This document shows, one piece after another, positions 9,521 to 17,167 of a stretch of 64,000 nucleotides of DNA; the stretch's first letter is position 1; each line of letters opens with the position of its first letter. Origin of the DNA: Mesonia sediminis (GTDB lineage Bacteria; Bacteroidota; Bacteroidia; Flavobacteriales; Flavobacteriaceae); NCBI RefSeq assembly GCF_042684705.1, contig NZ_JBHULZ010000008.1, positions 62,001 through 126,000 on the forward strand. The letters are read 5' to 3'. The notes beneath the pieces were generated by a model. It was not told the origin of the DNA and ran no database searches. It saw nothing but the letters and a program-made list of their open reading frames with translations. The translations under genes were made by a program, and so were the position numbers.

Positions 9521-11323
9521 TTAAATTATTTTATTGCGTTTACGTTCGTTCTCGGTTAAGAAAATTTTACGTATTCTAAGATGGTTAGGAGTCACCTCAA
9601 CATACTCATCTTTTTGAATGTATTCTAAAGCTTCTTCTAAGCTAAATTTAATAGCCGGAACAATTTTAGCTTTATCGTCGGCTCCAGCCGAACGCACATT
9701 CGAAAGCTTCTTGGTCTTGGTTACGTTCACCGTCATATCATCTTGACGTGAATTCTCCCCAATCACCTGGCCTTCATAAATATCTTCACCCGGATCTATA
9801 AAAAAGCGACCGCGATCTTGTAGTTTATCAATCGAATAAGGAATTGCGGTACCTTTTTCCATAGAAACTAAAGAGCCGTTTAAACGCTGAGGGATGTCTC
9901 CTTTAATCGGTTGGTATTCTTTAAAACGGTGTGCCATAATCGCTTCTCCCGCTGTGGCAGTAAGCAATTGGTTACGCAAACCAATAATACCACGAGAAGG
10001 AATGATGAACTCACAAACCATACGGTCTCCGCGAGCTTCCATACTAAGCATTTCACCCTTACGCATACTCACCATTTCAACCGCTTTACCAGAAACTTCT
10101 TCGGGTAAATCTATGGTCAATTCTTCTACTGGCTCACACTTTACACCGTCTATTTCTTTAATGATTACTTGCGGCTGCCCTATTTGCAACTCGTAACCTT
10201 CTCTACGCATAGTTTCTATAAGCACAGACAAGTGCAAAACACCCCGACCAAAAACCATAAATTTATCGGCACTATCGGTTTCTTCAACACGCAATGCCAA
10301 GTTTTTCTCCAGCTCTTTGGTCAAACGCTCTTTAATGTGCCTTGAGGTTACAAATTTACCGTCTTTACCAAAAAATGGAGAATCATTAATGGTAAACAAC
10401 ATACTCATAGTAGGCTCATCTATGCTAATGGTCTTTAAAGCTTCAGGATTTTCTACATCGGCAACGGTATCACCAATATCAAAGCCTTCTAAACCTACTA
10501 GCGCACAAATATCTCCTGCTACAACTTCCTGCACTTTTCTACGGCCCAAGCCCTCAAAAACGTGCAATTCTTTAATTTTAGATTTTTTAATGCTGCCATC
10601 TCTTTTTACTAGAGAAACCTGCATACCTTCTTTTAAAACACCTCGTTGCAGGCGACCAATGGCGATTCTTCCTGTAAAAGATGAGAAGTCTAAAGAGGTA
10701 ATCAACATTTGTGGCGTACCTTCTTTATCTACTTTAGGTTCAGGAATATGCTCAATAACCATATCTAAAAGCGGCTCCAAATTTTCGGTTTCATTTTTCC
10801 AATCGGTGCTCATCCAGTTGTTTTTAGCCGAACCATAAACCGATGGGAAATCAAGCTGCCACTCTTCTGCCCCCAACTCAAACATCAAATCAAATACTTT
10901 CTCATGTACCTCGTCTGGAGTACAGTTTTCTTTATCTACCTTATTGATAACCACACAAGGTTTTAAGCCTAAATCAATTGCTTTTTGCAATACAAAACGC
11001 GTTTGCGGCATAGGCCCCTCAAAAGCATCTACCAATAGTAAAACCCCATCGGCCATATTTAAAACTCGCTCTACCTCACCTCCAAAATCGGCGTGACCAG
11101 GGGTGTCAATAATATTAATTTTGGTTCCCTTATAAGTAACCGACACGTTTTTTGACGTAATGGTAATACCACGCTCACGCTCAATATCGTTATTATCAAG
11201 AATAAGGTCACCTGTGTTTTCGTTTTCACGGAACAAACGGCAGTGGTACATAATCTTATCTACCAAAGTGGTTTTACCGTGGTCAACGTGTGCAATAATT
11301 GCAATGTTTCTAATTGAAGTCAT
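9521..11323 (-). CDS. typA: Translational GTPase TypA/BipA
   Basis: TypA is a ribosome-binding GTPase of the EF-G superfamily that helps 50S subunit assembly and stress or cold adaptation. The G domain begins MTSIRNIAIIAHVDHGKTT (P-loop about 11-19), followed by DTPGHADFGGEV and the NKVD guanine-specificity motif; domains II, III, V and the BipA-specific C-terminus follow. The total of 600 residues is normal for the family. I chose the ATG at 11323, seven codons inside the longest frame, because MTSIRNIAII is the usual N-terminus. It is a single gene ended by a strong terminator. Confidence 0.95.
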   Translation of the reverse strand: MTSIRNIAIIAHVDHGKTTLVDKIMYHCRLFRENENTGDLILDNNDIERERGITITSKNVSVTYKGTKINIIDTPGHADFGGEVERVLNMADGVLLLVDAFEGPMPQTRFVLQKAIDLGLKPCVVINKVDKENCTPDEVHEKVFDLMFELGAEEWQLDFPSVYGSAKNNWMSTDWKNETENLEPLLDMVIEHIPEPKVDKEGTPQMLITSLDFSSFTGRIAIGRLQRGVLKEGMQVSLVKRDGSIKKSKIKELHVFEGLGRRKVQEVVAGDICALVGLEGFDIGDTVADVENPEALKTISIDEPTMSMLFTINDSPFFGKDGKFVTSRHIKERLTKELEKNLALRVEETDSADKFMVFGRGVLHLSVLIETMRREGYELQIGQPQVIIKEIDGVKCEPVEELTIDLPEEVSGKAVEMVSMRKGEMLSMEARGDRMVCEFIIPSRGIIGLRNQLLTATAGEAIMAHRFKEYQPIKGDIPQRLNGSLVSMEKGTAIPYSIDKLQDRGRFFIDPGEDIYEGQVIGENSRQDDMTVNVTKTKKLSNVRSAGADDKAKIVPAIKFSLEEALEYIQKDEYVEVTPNHLRIRKIFLTENERKRNKII

Positions 11324-11643
11324 ATAGTAATTTAAAGGCTGCAAATTTACGCTTAATTTTCTGATATTAAAGCTTTAACCTAAAAATATAACATGAAGTT
11401 AAAAGAAACTGACATTTCCTTACATAAACCCTTTATTTTAAACGATTTCTATCCGCTTTAAGCGGAATAATTCACTCATAAATAAAGAAAATGCAATGCC
11501 CGAAATTAAAAAACAACCGCAGATGAACCCTTAATTACTTAGCTAGCGCCCTGTTTATGAAAGCAGACCCTAATCGCTATAATTTTTCTTCAGCGGCAAA
11601 TCAATTTTAATTTATTCTCTACCTTTGTCTTAAAGTAAATGTT
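11324..11643. other. Divergent intergenic region between typA and kdsA
   Basis: About 320 bases hold the promoters of both flanking genes. A small inverted repeat, CCGCTTTAAGCGG, lies near 11453-11465. No open reading frame of substance was seen. Confidence 0.6.
11620..11627 (+). promoter_or_regulatory. Bacteroidota-type -7 box for kdsA
   Basis: TACCTTTG is a full match to TAnnTTTG, 16 bases before the kdsA ATG. No clear -33 TTTG was found at the usual spacing. Confidence 0.55.
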
Positions 11644-12462
11644 ATGAATTTAGAGCAAATACCCCATATTAAACACATAGATAAAGATAATTTTTTCTTA
11701 CTCGCCGGTCCTTGTGCTATTGAGAGCGAAGAAATGGCACTGCGTATTGCCGAAAAAGTGGTGAATATTACCGATAAATTAGGAATTCCCTACATTTTTA
11801 AAGGCAGTTTTAAAAAAGCCAATCGAAGCCGAATAGATAGTTTTACTGGAATTGGCGACGAAAAGGCCTTAAAGATTTTGCGTAAAGTTGCCGAAACTTT
11901 TAAGGTGCCCACCGTAACCGATATTCATGAAGTTAGCGATGCAAAACTAGCCGCCGAATATGTAGATGTACTGCAAATACCTGCCTTTTTAGTGCGCCAA
12001 ACCGACTTGGTGGTGGCTGCCGCCGAAACCGGTAAGGTAGTTAACTTAAAAAAAGGACAATTTATGAGTCCAGAAAGCATGCAACACGCGGTCAAAAAAG
12101 TTACCGACAGCCACAACGAGCAAGTTATGATCACCGATCGCGGTACTATGTTTGGTTACCAAGATATGATAGTTGATTTTAGAGGTATACCTACTATGCG
12201 CCAGTATGCGCCTACAGTGCTAGACGTTACGCACTCGTTACAACAACCTAACCAGAGCAGTGGCGTTACCGGTGGCCGACCAGAAATGATTGAAACCATT
12301 GCCCGTGCAGGAGTGGTGAATCATGTAGACGGACTTTTTATTGAAACGCATTTTGATCCGGCAAACGCAAAAAGTGATGGCGCGAATATGCTAGATCTTA
12401 AGCATCTAGAAAAACTTTTACACAACCTGGTGCAAATTAGAAAATGCGTTAAGGCTTTATAA
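11644..12462 (+). CDS. kdsA: 3-deoxy-8-phosphooctulonate synthase (Kdo-8-P synthase)
   Basis: KdsA joins phosphoenolpyruvate to arabinose 5-phosphate to make Kdo-8-phosphate, the precursor of the inner-core sugar of lipopolysaccharide. The 272-residue TIM-barrel protein carries LAGPCAIES near residue 20, the substrate loop FKGSFKKANRSR at about 53-64, ITDRGTMFGY and DVTHSLQQP, all typical of KdsA rather than of DAHP synthase. It is cytoplasmic. It stands alone between its own promoter and a terminator. Its presence supports an LPS-type outer membrane, in keeping with the polysaccharide genes upstream. Confidence 0.93.
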   Translation: MNLEQIPHIKHIDKDNFFLLAGPCAIESEEMALRIAEKVVNITDKLGIPYIFKGSFKKANRSRIDSFTGIGDEKALKILRKVAETFKVPTVTDIHEVSDAKLAAEYVDVLQIPAFLVRQTDLVVAAAETGKVVNLKKGQFMSPESMQHAVKKVTDSHNEQVMITDRGTMFGYQDMIVDFRGIPTMRQYAPTVLDVTHSLQQPNQSSGVTGGRPEMIETIARAGVVNHVDGLFIETHFDPANAKSDGANMLDLKHLEKLLHNLVQIRKCVKAL

Positions 12463-12525
12463 AAGCTTGACTCTGGCTTTAGTGTAGCATAGATTTTAAG
12501 CACTAACTGCTCAACTTTTAAACCT

Positions 12526-12568
12526 AACCCCAAGAACTTTTTAAATGAAGGTCTTGGGGTTTTGTTTT
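12526..12568 (+). terminator. Intrinsic terminator after kdsA
   Basis: The 10-bp stem AACCCCAAGA / TCTTGGGGTT has a 16-base loop and is followed by TTTGTTTT. It lies 63 bases after the kdsA stop. Confidence 0.75.
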
Positions 12569-12590
12569 CAACCTAAAGAGCTTTTCTATA

Positions 12591-12670
12591 AAAGTTGTAC
12601 AACTTTCTGAAAAATATTGTACAATTTTTATAAAAATATTGTACAATTTTTGGTGGAATATTGTACAATA
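12591..12670. repeat. Array of four TTGTACAA palindromes with an exact 22-bp period
   Basis: The GTAC centres lie at 12597, 12619, 12641 and 12663, exactly 22 bases apart each time. The first and last units are perfect 16-bp palindromes (AAAGTTGTACAACTTT and AATATTGTACAATATT); the middle two share the core ATTGTACAAT. The 22-base period is about two turns of B-DNA and is not a multiple of three, so this is not coding. The array lies between the 3' ends of two convergent genes. It looks like a phased protein-binding array or a non-coding repeat; the function is unknown. Confidence 0.7.
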
Positions 12671-12771
12671 TTATATTACACTCTCAAAGGCTTGTGTTTA
12701 CAAGCCCTACAACTTGTCATTAAAAGTTGCTGTAGTTTTCATTAATTAGCTGGCAATTACCCCATAAAATA

Positions 12772-12804
12772 AATAAAACATAGCCTTTAAGGCTATGTTT
12801 TATT
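12772..12804 (-). terminator. Terminator of the nuclease/dehydrogenase operon
   Basis: A perfect 14-bp stem (AATAAAACATAGCC / GGCTATGTTTTATT) with a 5-base loop sits 40 bases after the end of the minus-strand gene. Its A/T-rich flanks would let it work in either direction. Confidence 0.7.
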
Positions 12805-12844
12805 CAGTAAAATCTTATGGTTGATAATAAAAGTTTGTCTAGTG

Positions 12845-13714
12845 CTAAGGAAGCATCAAGGCTACGTAAACCGGATAATGATCTGAAGGATACCTTCCTT
12901 CATACTGATTATCTAAAACTTGATAACTTTTTACTTCTATCGCTTTAGACACATAAATATAATCGATACGGTATTTATGCGGTATTCGTGAATTAAAATA
13001 ATTAAAAGTACCCTTTGGCCCGATGGGCGCTGTTTGAGCAACTTTTTTTGCGTCTTTAAAATACTTATCAAAATAAGCAATAGGCGCTGTGGTCTCTTTC
13101 GAGTTAAAATCACCTCCTATTATAACAGGGTAGTGTTTTTTATTTATTTCTTCAATCTTTCTTTTGATCAGTTTTAAACTTTCTAATTTGGCTACCTCTC
13201 CCACTCTATCGAGATGAGTATTTAGTACATAGAACCTTTTACGGGTTGCCTTATCTTTTAATAATGCATAAGTAGCAATGGTAACTTGTTTGGCATCCCA
13301 GCCTTTAGATTCTTGTTCGGGCGTTTCAGACAACCAAAACGTATTGCTTTCTAACAAAGCAAATTTATCTTCATTATAAAAGATAGCGTTATAGCCTCCC
13401 CATTTAACATTTTCAACACGTCGATCTCCTACAAAACTAAAATTAGTTAGCGCCTTTTTTATATCTATTATCTGCTGATCTAATGGTTCCTGCAACAAAT
13501 AGATATCTACGGGCACTTCGTTTAACTGCGTTGTGAGCAATTCTTTTCTGTTCGACCAGCTAATTTCTCCCACACCTTCTTGAGCATACCTAATGTTGTA
13601 ACTCATGATCTTAAGATTCCTATCTTTTTCGGCTTTGGGCAAACGCTTTAAACCAACGCAAGAAAAAAGAATGCCGGCGCTTAACAGCAAGCATAAAAAT
13701 GCTCTACTCCCCAT
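12845..13714 (-). CDS. Exported endonuclease/exonuclease/phosphatase-family lipoprotein
   Basis: The 289-residue protein begins with a lipoprotein signal ending LFSC, with lipid-modified Cys19. The mature part is an EEP-fold hydrolase: IMSYNIRY, LLQEP, NTHLDRVG, GGDFNSKE, DYIYVS and SDHYPVYV supply the usual Asn, Glu, His and Asp residues. Family members cut DNA, RNA, phospholipids or inositol phosphates; which applies here cannot be told. Being surface or periplasmic, a nutrient-scavenging or nuclease role is plausible. The start overlaps the end of the dehydrogenase-like gene upstream by 11 bases, so the two form an operon. Confidence 0.8.
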   Translation of the reverse strand: MGSRAFLCLLLSAGILFSCVGLKRLPKAEKDRNLKIMSYNIRYAQEGVGEISWSNRKELLTTQLNEVPVDIYLLQEPLDQQIIDIKKALTNFSFVGDRRVENVKWGGYNAIFYNEDKFALLESNTFWLSETPEQESKGWDAKQVTIATYALLKDKATRKRFYVLNTHLDRVGEVAKLESLKLIKRKIEEINKKHYPVIIGGDFNSKETTAPIAYFDKYFKDAKKVAQTAPIGPKGTFNYFNSRIPHKYRIDYIYVSKAIEVKSYQVLDNQYEGRYPSDHYPVYVALMLP

Positions 13715-14906
13715 TTACATAATCTTTTAAGTAGGCATATCTTGGCGTTAGCTCTCCGTTAGACGTCATTCTAGCCCGTTCTAAGACACCTTCTGGGTCA
13801 TCATTAAAAAAGTTGGGAATTACATGCTCTAAAAACATATCTCCAAAGCCTTCGCTAGCATCTTTAGGTAGTTCACAAGGCAAATTATCTACAGCCATTA
13901 CGCAAATGGCATTTTTTGCATCGTAGGCAACTTCTTCGCCACTGGTTTTATCGTAGCCATAAAACGGATCGGCGATGGTTGAAGCCCTTATGGTGCTGGC
14001 AATGGGTCCGTTGATATCGCAACTTACATCGGCAATGAGATTTATATTAAAATCTGGCTGTTGAATTTGTTCTTGGGTAATCAATTTTGGAGCGCCTTCG
14101 CCATAAAAATGACCGGCTATAAAATAGTCGGTTACCCGCGAAAAACGCATAAAATTTGATTCGTATTGTTCAGGATGATTGTAAAAGTCGTATTTATCTA
14201 GCACCTTAGCATCTTTGCGTTTGTTATAATCAAGCACATCTAGCAGGGTATACACCGGCTCATCATAGCTTTTAGTTAAGAAATCGTGCACGCTAATCAT
14301 TTTGATATTTAGGTGTTCTAAAATTTCTTGTGCTCCGTGGGCTACTTTTCCCGATCCTGTTAGCGCTATTTTAATAGGCGGCAATTTTACCTGCTGCAAG
14401 TTGGCTACCACAGCATTATAATCGGGTAGGTCTTCTACCTTGGGTAAATTGAACAAATTATCGCGTAATCCTAAAGCTCTAAAGCCATTGTACGCCCCAA
14501 CAATACCAGCGTAGCGACCAAAACCAATAAGTCTGCTGTTCTGGGTATCGGTAATTACTTCGTGATCATAGAGTTCTATATTTTTCGACAAAACAGCCTG
14601 CAATAAGGCCCTATTGTAGGGTTGCTTTTTGATGGTATGCGAGAAGAAAAAATATTTTTTATTGGGTATTAAAGCTTCAACCGGCACTTCCTTTACTCCT
14701 AATAACACATCGCAATCGCTCATATCTTGGGTTACCTCGAACCCCAAATTCTTATAGTCTTCGTCTGGAAAAACACGAATAGCCGAAGATTCTACCGCAA
14801 TTTGGCAGCTGGGAAATTGCTTTTTAAGTTGAGAAAGTTTTTCTGGAGAAAATACCACTCGCCTGTCGGGCGGATTTTTACGTTCTTTTATAATTCCTAT
14901 TTTCAT
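13704..14906 (-). CDS. Alanine dehydrogenase / saccharopine dehydrogenase-like NAD(P)-binding oxidoreductase
   Basis: The 400-residue protein starts MKIGIIKERKNPPDRRVVFSP, the typical N-terminus of the alanine dehydrogenase, transhydrogenase alpha and lysine-forming saccharopine dehydrogenase family. The central Rossmann region includes IALTGSGKVAHGAQEIL around 178-194, where the usual second glycine of GxGxxG is varied. ADVSCDINGPIAST lies in the C-terminal half. The substrate is not clear: similarity is spread over both alanine and saccharopine dehydrogenases. Cytoplasmic. It is first of two genes; the exported EEP lipoprotein follows with an 11-base overlap, an odd pairing with no obvious shared pathway. 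Confidence 0.75.
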   Translation of the reverse strand: MKIGIIKERKNPPDRRVVFSPEKLSQLKKQFPSCQIAVESSAIRVFPDEDYKNLGFEVTQDMSDCDVLLGVKEVPVEALIPNKKYFFFSHTIKKQPYNRALLQAVLSKNIELYDHEVITDTQNSRLIGFGRYAGIVGAYNGFRALGLRDNLFNLPKVEDLPDYNAVVANLQQVKLPPIKIALTGSGKVAHGAQEILEHLNIKMISVHDFLTKSYDEPVYTLLDVLDYNKRKDAKVLDKYDFYNHPEQYESNFMRFSRVTDYFIAGHFYGEGAPKLITQEQIQQPDFNINLIADVSCDINGPIASTIRASTIADPFYGYDKTSGEEVAYDAKNAICVMAVDNLPCELPKDASEGFGDMFLEHVIPNFFNDDPEGVLERARMTSNGELTPRYAYLKDYVNGE

Positions 14907-15006
14907 ATTTTCACAAAAATTTTATCGGCAAAAGTTAAAACCACTTCGTCTTTAACAAGCTAGCGGAAGACTTTCGGATTTATTGGGTAAATATATGATT
15001 TTATTG

Positions 15007-15014
15007 TATCTTTG
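15007..15014 (+). promoter_or_regulatory. -7 box for the structured RNA and perhaps tmRNA
   Basis: TATCTTTG is a full consensus match, with a TTG 21 bases upstream (14983-14985). It points toward the structured RNA at 15058 and tmRNA at 15236. Confidence 0.55.
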
Positions 15015-15057
15015 CCAGCCTTATCTATTACAGATATTGTTCTTTTAAACTATTTTG

Positions 15058-15154
15058 CGTTAGGGATAGCAGCGGCATACTTTTAAAGCTGGTTTGCTTT
15101 AAAAGATATAGCGGATAGCCCGCCGCTTTTGCATCAAAAGCGGAACGCCCAGAA
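15058..15154 (+). ncRNA. Structured RNA resembling the Flavo-1 motif
   Basis: The sequence folds into a compact multistem structure. GCGTT at the start pairs with AACGC at the end, and GGGATA pairs with a TAGCCC segment. A 10-bp hairpin (CTTTTAAAGC / GCTTTAAAAG) is flanked by AGCGGCAT and ATAGCGGA, and a second hairpin is CCGCTTTTG / CAAAAGCGG. This order matches, from memory, the Flavo-1 RNA motif that recurs in Flavobacteria; its function is unknown. A consensus -7 box lies 44 bases upstream and tmRNA begins 82 bases downstream, so it could be a separate small RNA or a tmRNA leader. The structure is clear; the family name is less certain. Confidence 0.68.
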
Positions 15155-15235
15155 GTTTGTATTAAGCTTGTTGCCTAAGTTTTTTCTGCCAAAGGTAAAA
15201 AGGGAATAGTTGTTGTAGATAATGGTACTACTATT

Positions 15236-15632
15236 GGGGTCGATTTGGTTTTGACAGCGAGTCGAATTGAATAGTAAGCACGTCGAGCGCCGGAATATAG
15301 CTCGTAAATCTCATGTTTCAGACTTTTTTAAACGGCGAAAATAATTACGCCTTGGCTGCATAATCTGAATCATAGTAAGATTAGCTTAGTCCCTGTAAGA
15401 CAGGGAGCCGAGATGTCTCGCGAGGGCCTTAATTTACGGCACTTGCATTTGAGGCACCGATAAAGTAAATTTAGGTATTCTGACGCCTTTAAGGAATACC
15501 GAAATTGAAAAGGCTAAGGAAAGATTAGGCGGTTTTCTGCCAGATTTTTCTCGAAAATTCAAGTGAAAACTAAGCGTGTAGAAAGCCATTGAATTGCTTG
15601 TTTGGACGGGAGTTCGAGTCTCCCCGACTCCA
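15236..15632 (+). ncRNA. ssrA: Transfer-messenger RNA (tmRNA)
   Basis: tmRNA rescues stalled ribosomes by adding a degradation tag. The 5' acceptor strand GGGGTCG (15236-15242) pairs with CGACTCC (15625-15631), with one G-U pair, and A15632 is the discriminator. The T arm GGGAGTTCGAGTCTCCC precedes it. Tag codons for GENNYALAA start at GGC 15334 and end at the TAA at 15361-15363, the form usual in this group. The 3' CCA is not encoded. The gene ends with a terminator 5 bases later. Its partner SmpB is not in the window. Confidence 0.95.
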
Positions 15633-15636
15633 CAAT

Positions 15637-15668
15637 AAACCCTCGTAAGCCAGTACTTACGAGGGTTT
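15637..15668 (+). terminator. tmRNA terminator
   Basis: A 13-bp stem (AAACCCTCGTAAG / CTTACGAGGGTTT) with a 6-base loop lies directly after the tmRNA 3' end. The tail is T/A mixed rather than a pure T run. Confidence 0.75.
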
Positions 15669-15678
15669 ATAATTTAAG

Positions 15679-15700
15679 GTGACAATTGAGGTGACAAATT
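15679..15700. repeat. Direct repeat GGTGACAA next to tmRNA
   Basis: GGTGACAAT and GGTGACAAA occur 14 bases apart just past the tmRNA terminator. Short direct repeats in this position can be arm sites of integrases that use tmRNA as an attachment site. No integrase gene is present, so this is only suggestive. Confidence 0.3.
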
Positions 15701-15891
15701 TTAATTAAATTTTATCATAATCATACTTATAATTCAATAATTGAGGCGTAGGCATTTTACCTTCAGGAGCATGATAACTATGAACTGCTCTTCTTATATT
15801 TCATATTTCAAAGGTATTAATTGAAATTTAAAATATCACTCCGAACTATTAAGGGGCTAAAGTAATTAAGGGACTAAAGTAACGAAGATTA

Positions 15892-16485
15892 TTAAGTTAA
15901 TTTGAATGTTCTGATATAAAAATTATAATCACCTTTTATATCAATAGTATCACAAGAACTATTTATCATAGTAGCTTGGTAACTGCCTTTAACCGCATAG
16001 ACAACCTCATTATCGTATTCAGAAATTTTTGATACACTTTGTATATAGTGAACATTATTTGCGCCTTTATCAGGATAGAAAATTCTGTCATTTTCAGAAT
16101 ATAACAAATCTAAATGGTAAGCATAATTGCAATCATTTTCTTGGTTATTGCCATCATGTGCAATAAATATTTGTGCGTCTAAATAACTTACATGCTCCAT
16201 ATCTTCATCCCAAGCGGGTGCTAATAATTGTATTGAGAAGCTAAATTCGTTTGTTTCTATATATTCCTCTGTTCTATTAATCGTTAAATCTGGTCGACCA
16301 CTACACAACTGACTAAAATCTATTCCTAAGTAAGCGTAATTTATTTCCTCCTTAAAGTATTCTTCACCATTTCTAGTGATAGAAAAGTAATCACCTGAAA
16401 TATTAGCATCATCATCCCTAGAACAAGAGGTGAACGCTATCATAATCGCTAAAAAAATAATTGCTAAAAAATTAAATCTTTTCAT
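15892..16485 (-). CDS. Hypothetical lipoprotein
   Basis: The 197-residue protein has a lipoprotein signal: basic MKR, a hydrophobic stretch and AFTSC, with Cys21 as the lipid-attachment site, followed by SRDDD. The mature part is acidic and probably beta-rich, with no motif I recognise; it has a pair of cysteines near the C-terminus (SSCDT). Similar small lipoproteins with a calycin-like or beta-sandwich body are common in Flavobacteriaceae. It stands alone in a gene-poor stretch after tmRNA, which may be the remains of an inserted island. Confidence 0.6.
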   Translation of the reverse strand: MKRFNFLAIIFLAIMIAFTSCSRDDDANISGDYFSITRNGEEYFKEEINYAYLGIDFSQLCSGRPDLTINRTEEYIETNEFSFSIQLLAPAWDEDMEHVSYLDAQIFIAHDGNNQENDCNYAYHLDLLYSENDRIFYPDKGANNVHYIQSVSKISEYDNEVVYAVKGSYQATMINSSCDTIDIKGDYNFYIRTFKLT

Positions 16486-17167
16486 GGAAATAAAAATTGG
16501 TTATTTACTTAAAATTGATAAAATACATAAAGGGTTGCGAAAATAAAAGAATTTCTAAAAAGGTTAAATGTTTCGTATATTTTTAAAGCAATATCATATT
16601 GCTTAACATTTTTTTTGTAGAATAAAATCATCAAAAAGTATCTTCTAAAAAGAAGATGTTTTCATATTGTGAATTATGAAAATATTAATGCTATGACAGT
16701 TTATTTGTATTCAAAAGGCTCTTCAAAACCTTTTAGCTTATTACAGGATTGCCAAAGGGTTTCTTCGATTGATTTTGTCTTTTCAATTTTTTTCTTCTTG
16801 GCCATAAATGTTATAGAAATTTGCTAAGTACATTATACAAGAAGTCCTATTAAAGCGTTTTAAAGAACTTTGATATGACTTAAGTAGGTGCTTGTTGCAA
16901 GTTTTTAGATTATTTTTCTAAAGATAGTAATTGTCTAGAAAGTGTTGACAAAATTCGGGTAATTTATATTAATTCGTTATTTAGAATTCGCTTAAAGTAG
17001 CTGATTTCGGTCGGTATTTTTTATATCGGCATTGTATAAAGCTTCTACATTAGCGCCTTATTAATTCAGGGTTTTATTCTATATATCAATTATACCTTTA
17101 AAATAGGAGATATAATATAGGCTTTCCCCTTTTTTAGGACACTTCTAAAGTAGATAAATAGTTTATT
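16486..17167. other. Gene-poor, apparently decayed region
   Basis: About 680 bases carry no intact gene. Seen here are a broken hsdM start (16701-16805), a 21-codon protein-like fragment on the minus strand at 16992-17057, and short hairpins such as ATCTTCT/AGAAGAT at 16640-16657 and GCAATATCATATTGC near 16588. The AT content is higher than in the flanks. The picture fits a degraded insertion downstream of tmRNA. Confidence 0.5.
16701..16805 (-). pseudogene. Remnant of a type I restriction-modification methylase (HsdM), N-terminus only
   Basis: An ATG at 16805 opens a 34-codon frame ending in TAA at 16701-16703. The peptide has the lysine-rich MAKKKK start, then SIEETLWQSCNKLKG and EEPFEYK. 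This matches the conserved N-terminus of HsdM methylases, where LW-x-x-x-x-KLRG-x-x-EPSEYK leads into VVL-x-LIFLK. Here a stop follows EYK and the rest (normally 450-550 residues) is gone, as are hsdS and hsdR. It could in principle be expressed as a tiny peptide, but loss of the whole catalytic domain makes it a relic. Confidence 0.6.

Noticed and set aside
10317..10838. 173-codon frame opposite typA
   Set aside because: It lies wholly antisense to a strongly conserved gene, has no recognisable motif, and exists because of the codon use on the other strand.
12591..12670. Possible CRISPR array
   Set aside because: The repeat unit is an 8-16 bp palindrome with no distinct spacers of constant length, and no cas genes are present.
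15601..15632. Separate tRNA suggested by the T-arm sequence
   Set aside because: The T arm and acceptor strand pair with the tmRNA 5' end at 15236-15242; there is no anticodon arm.
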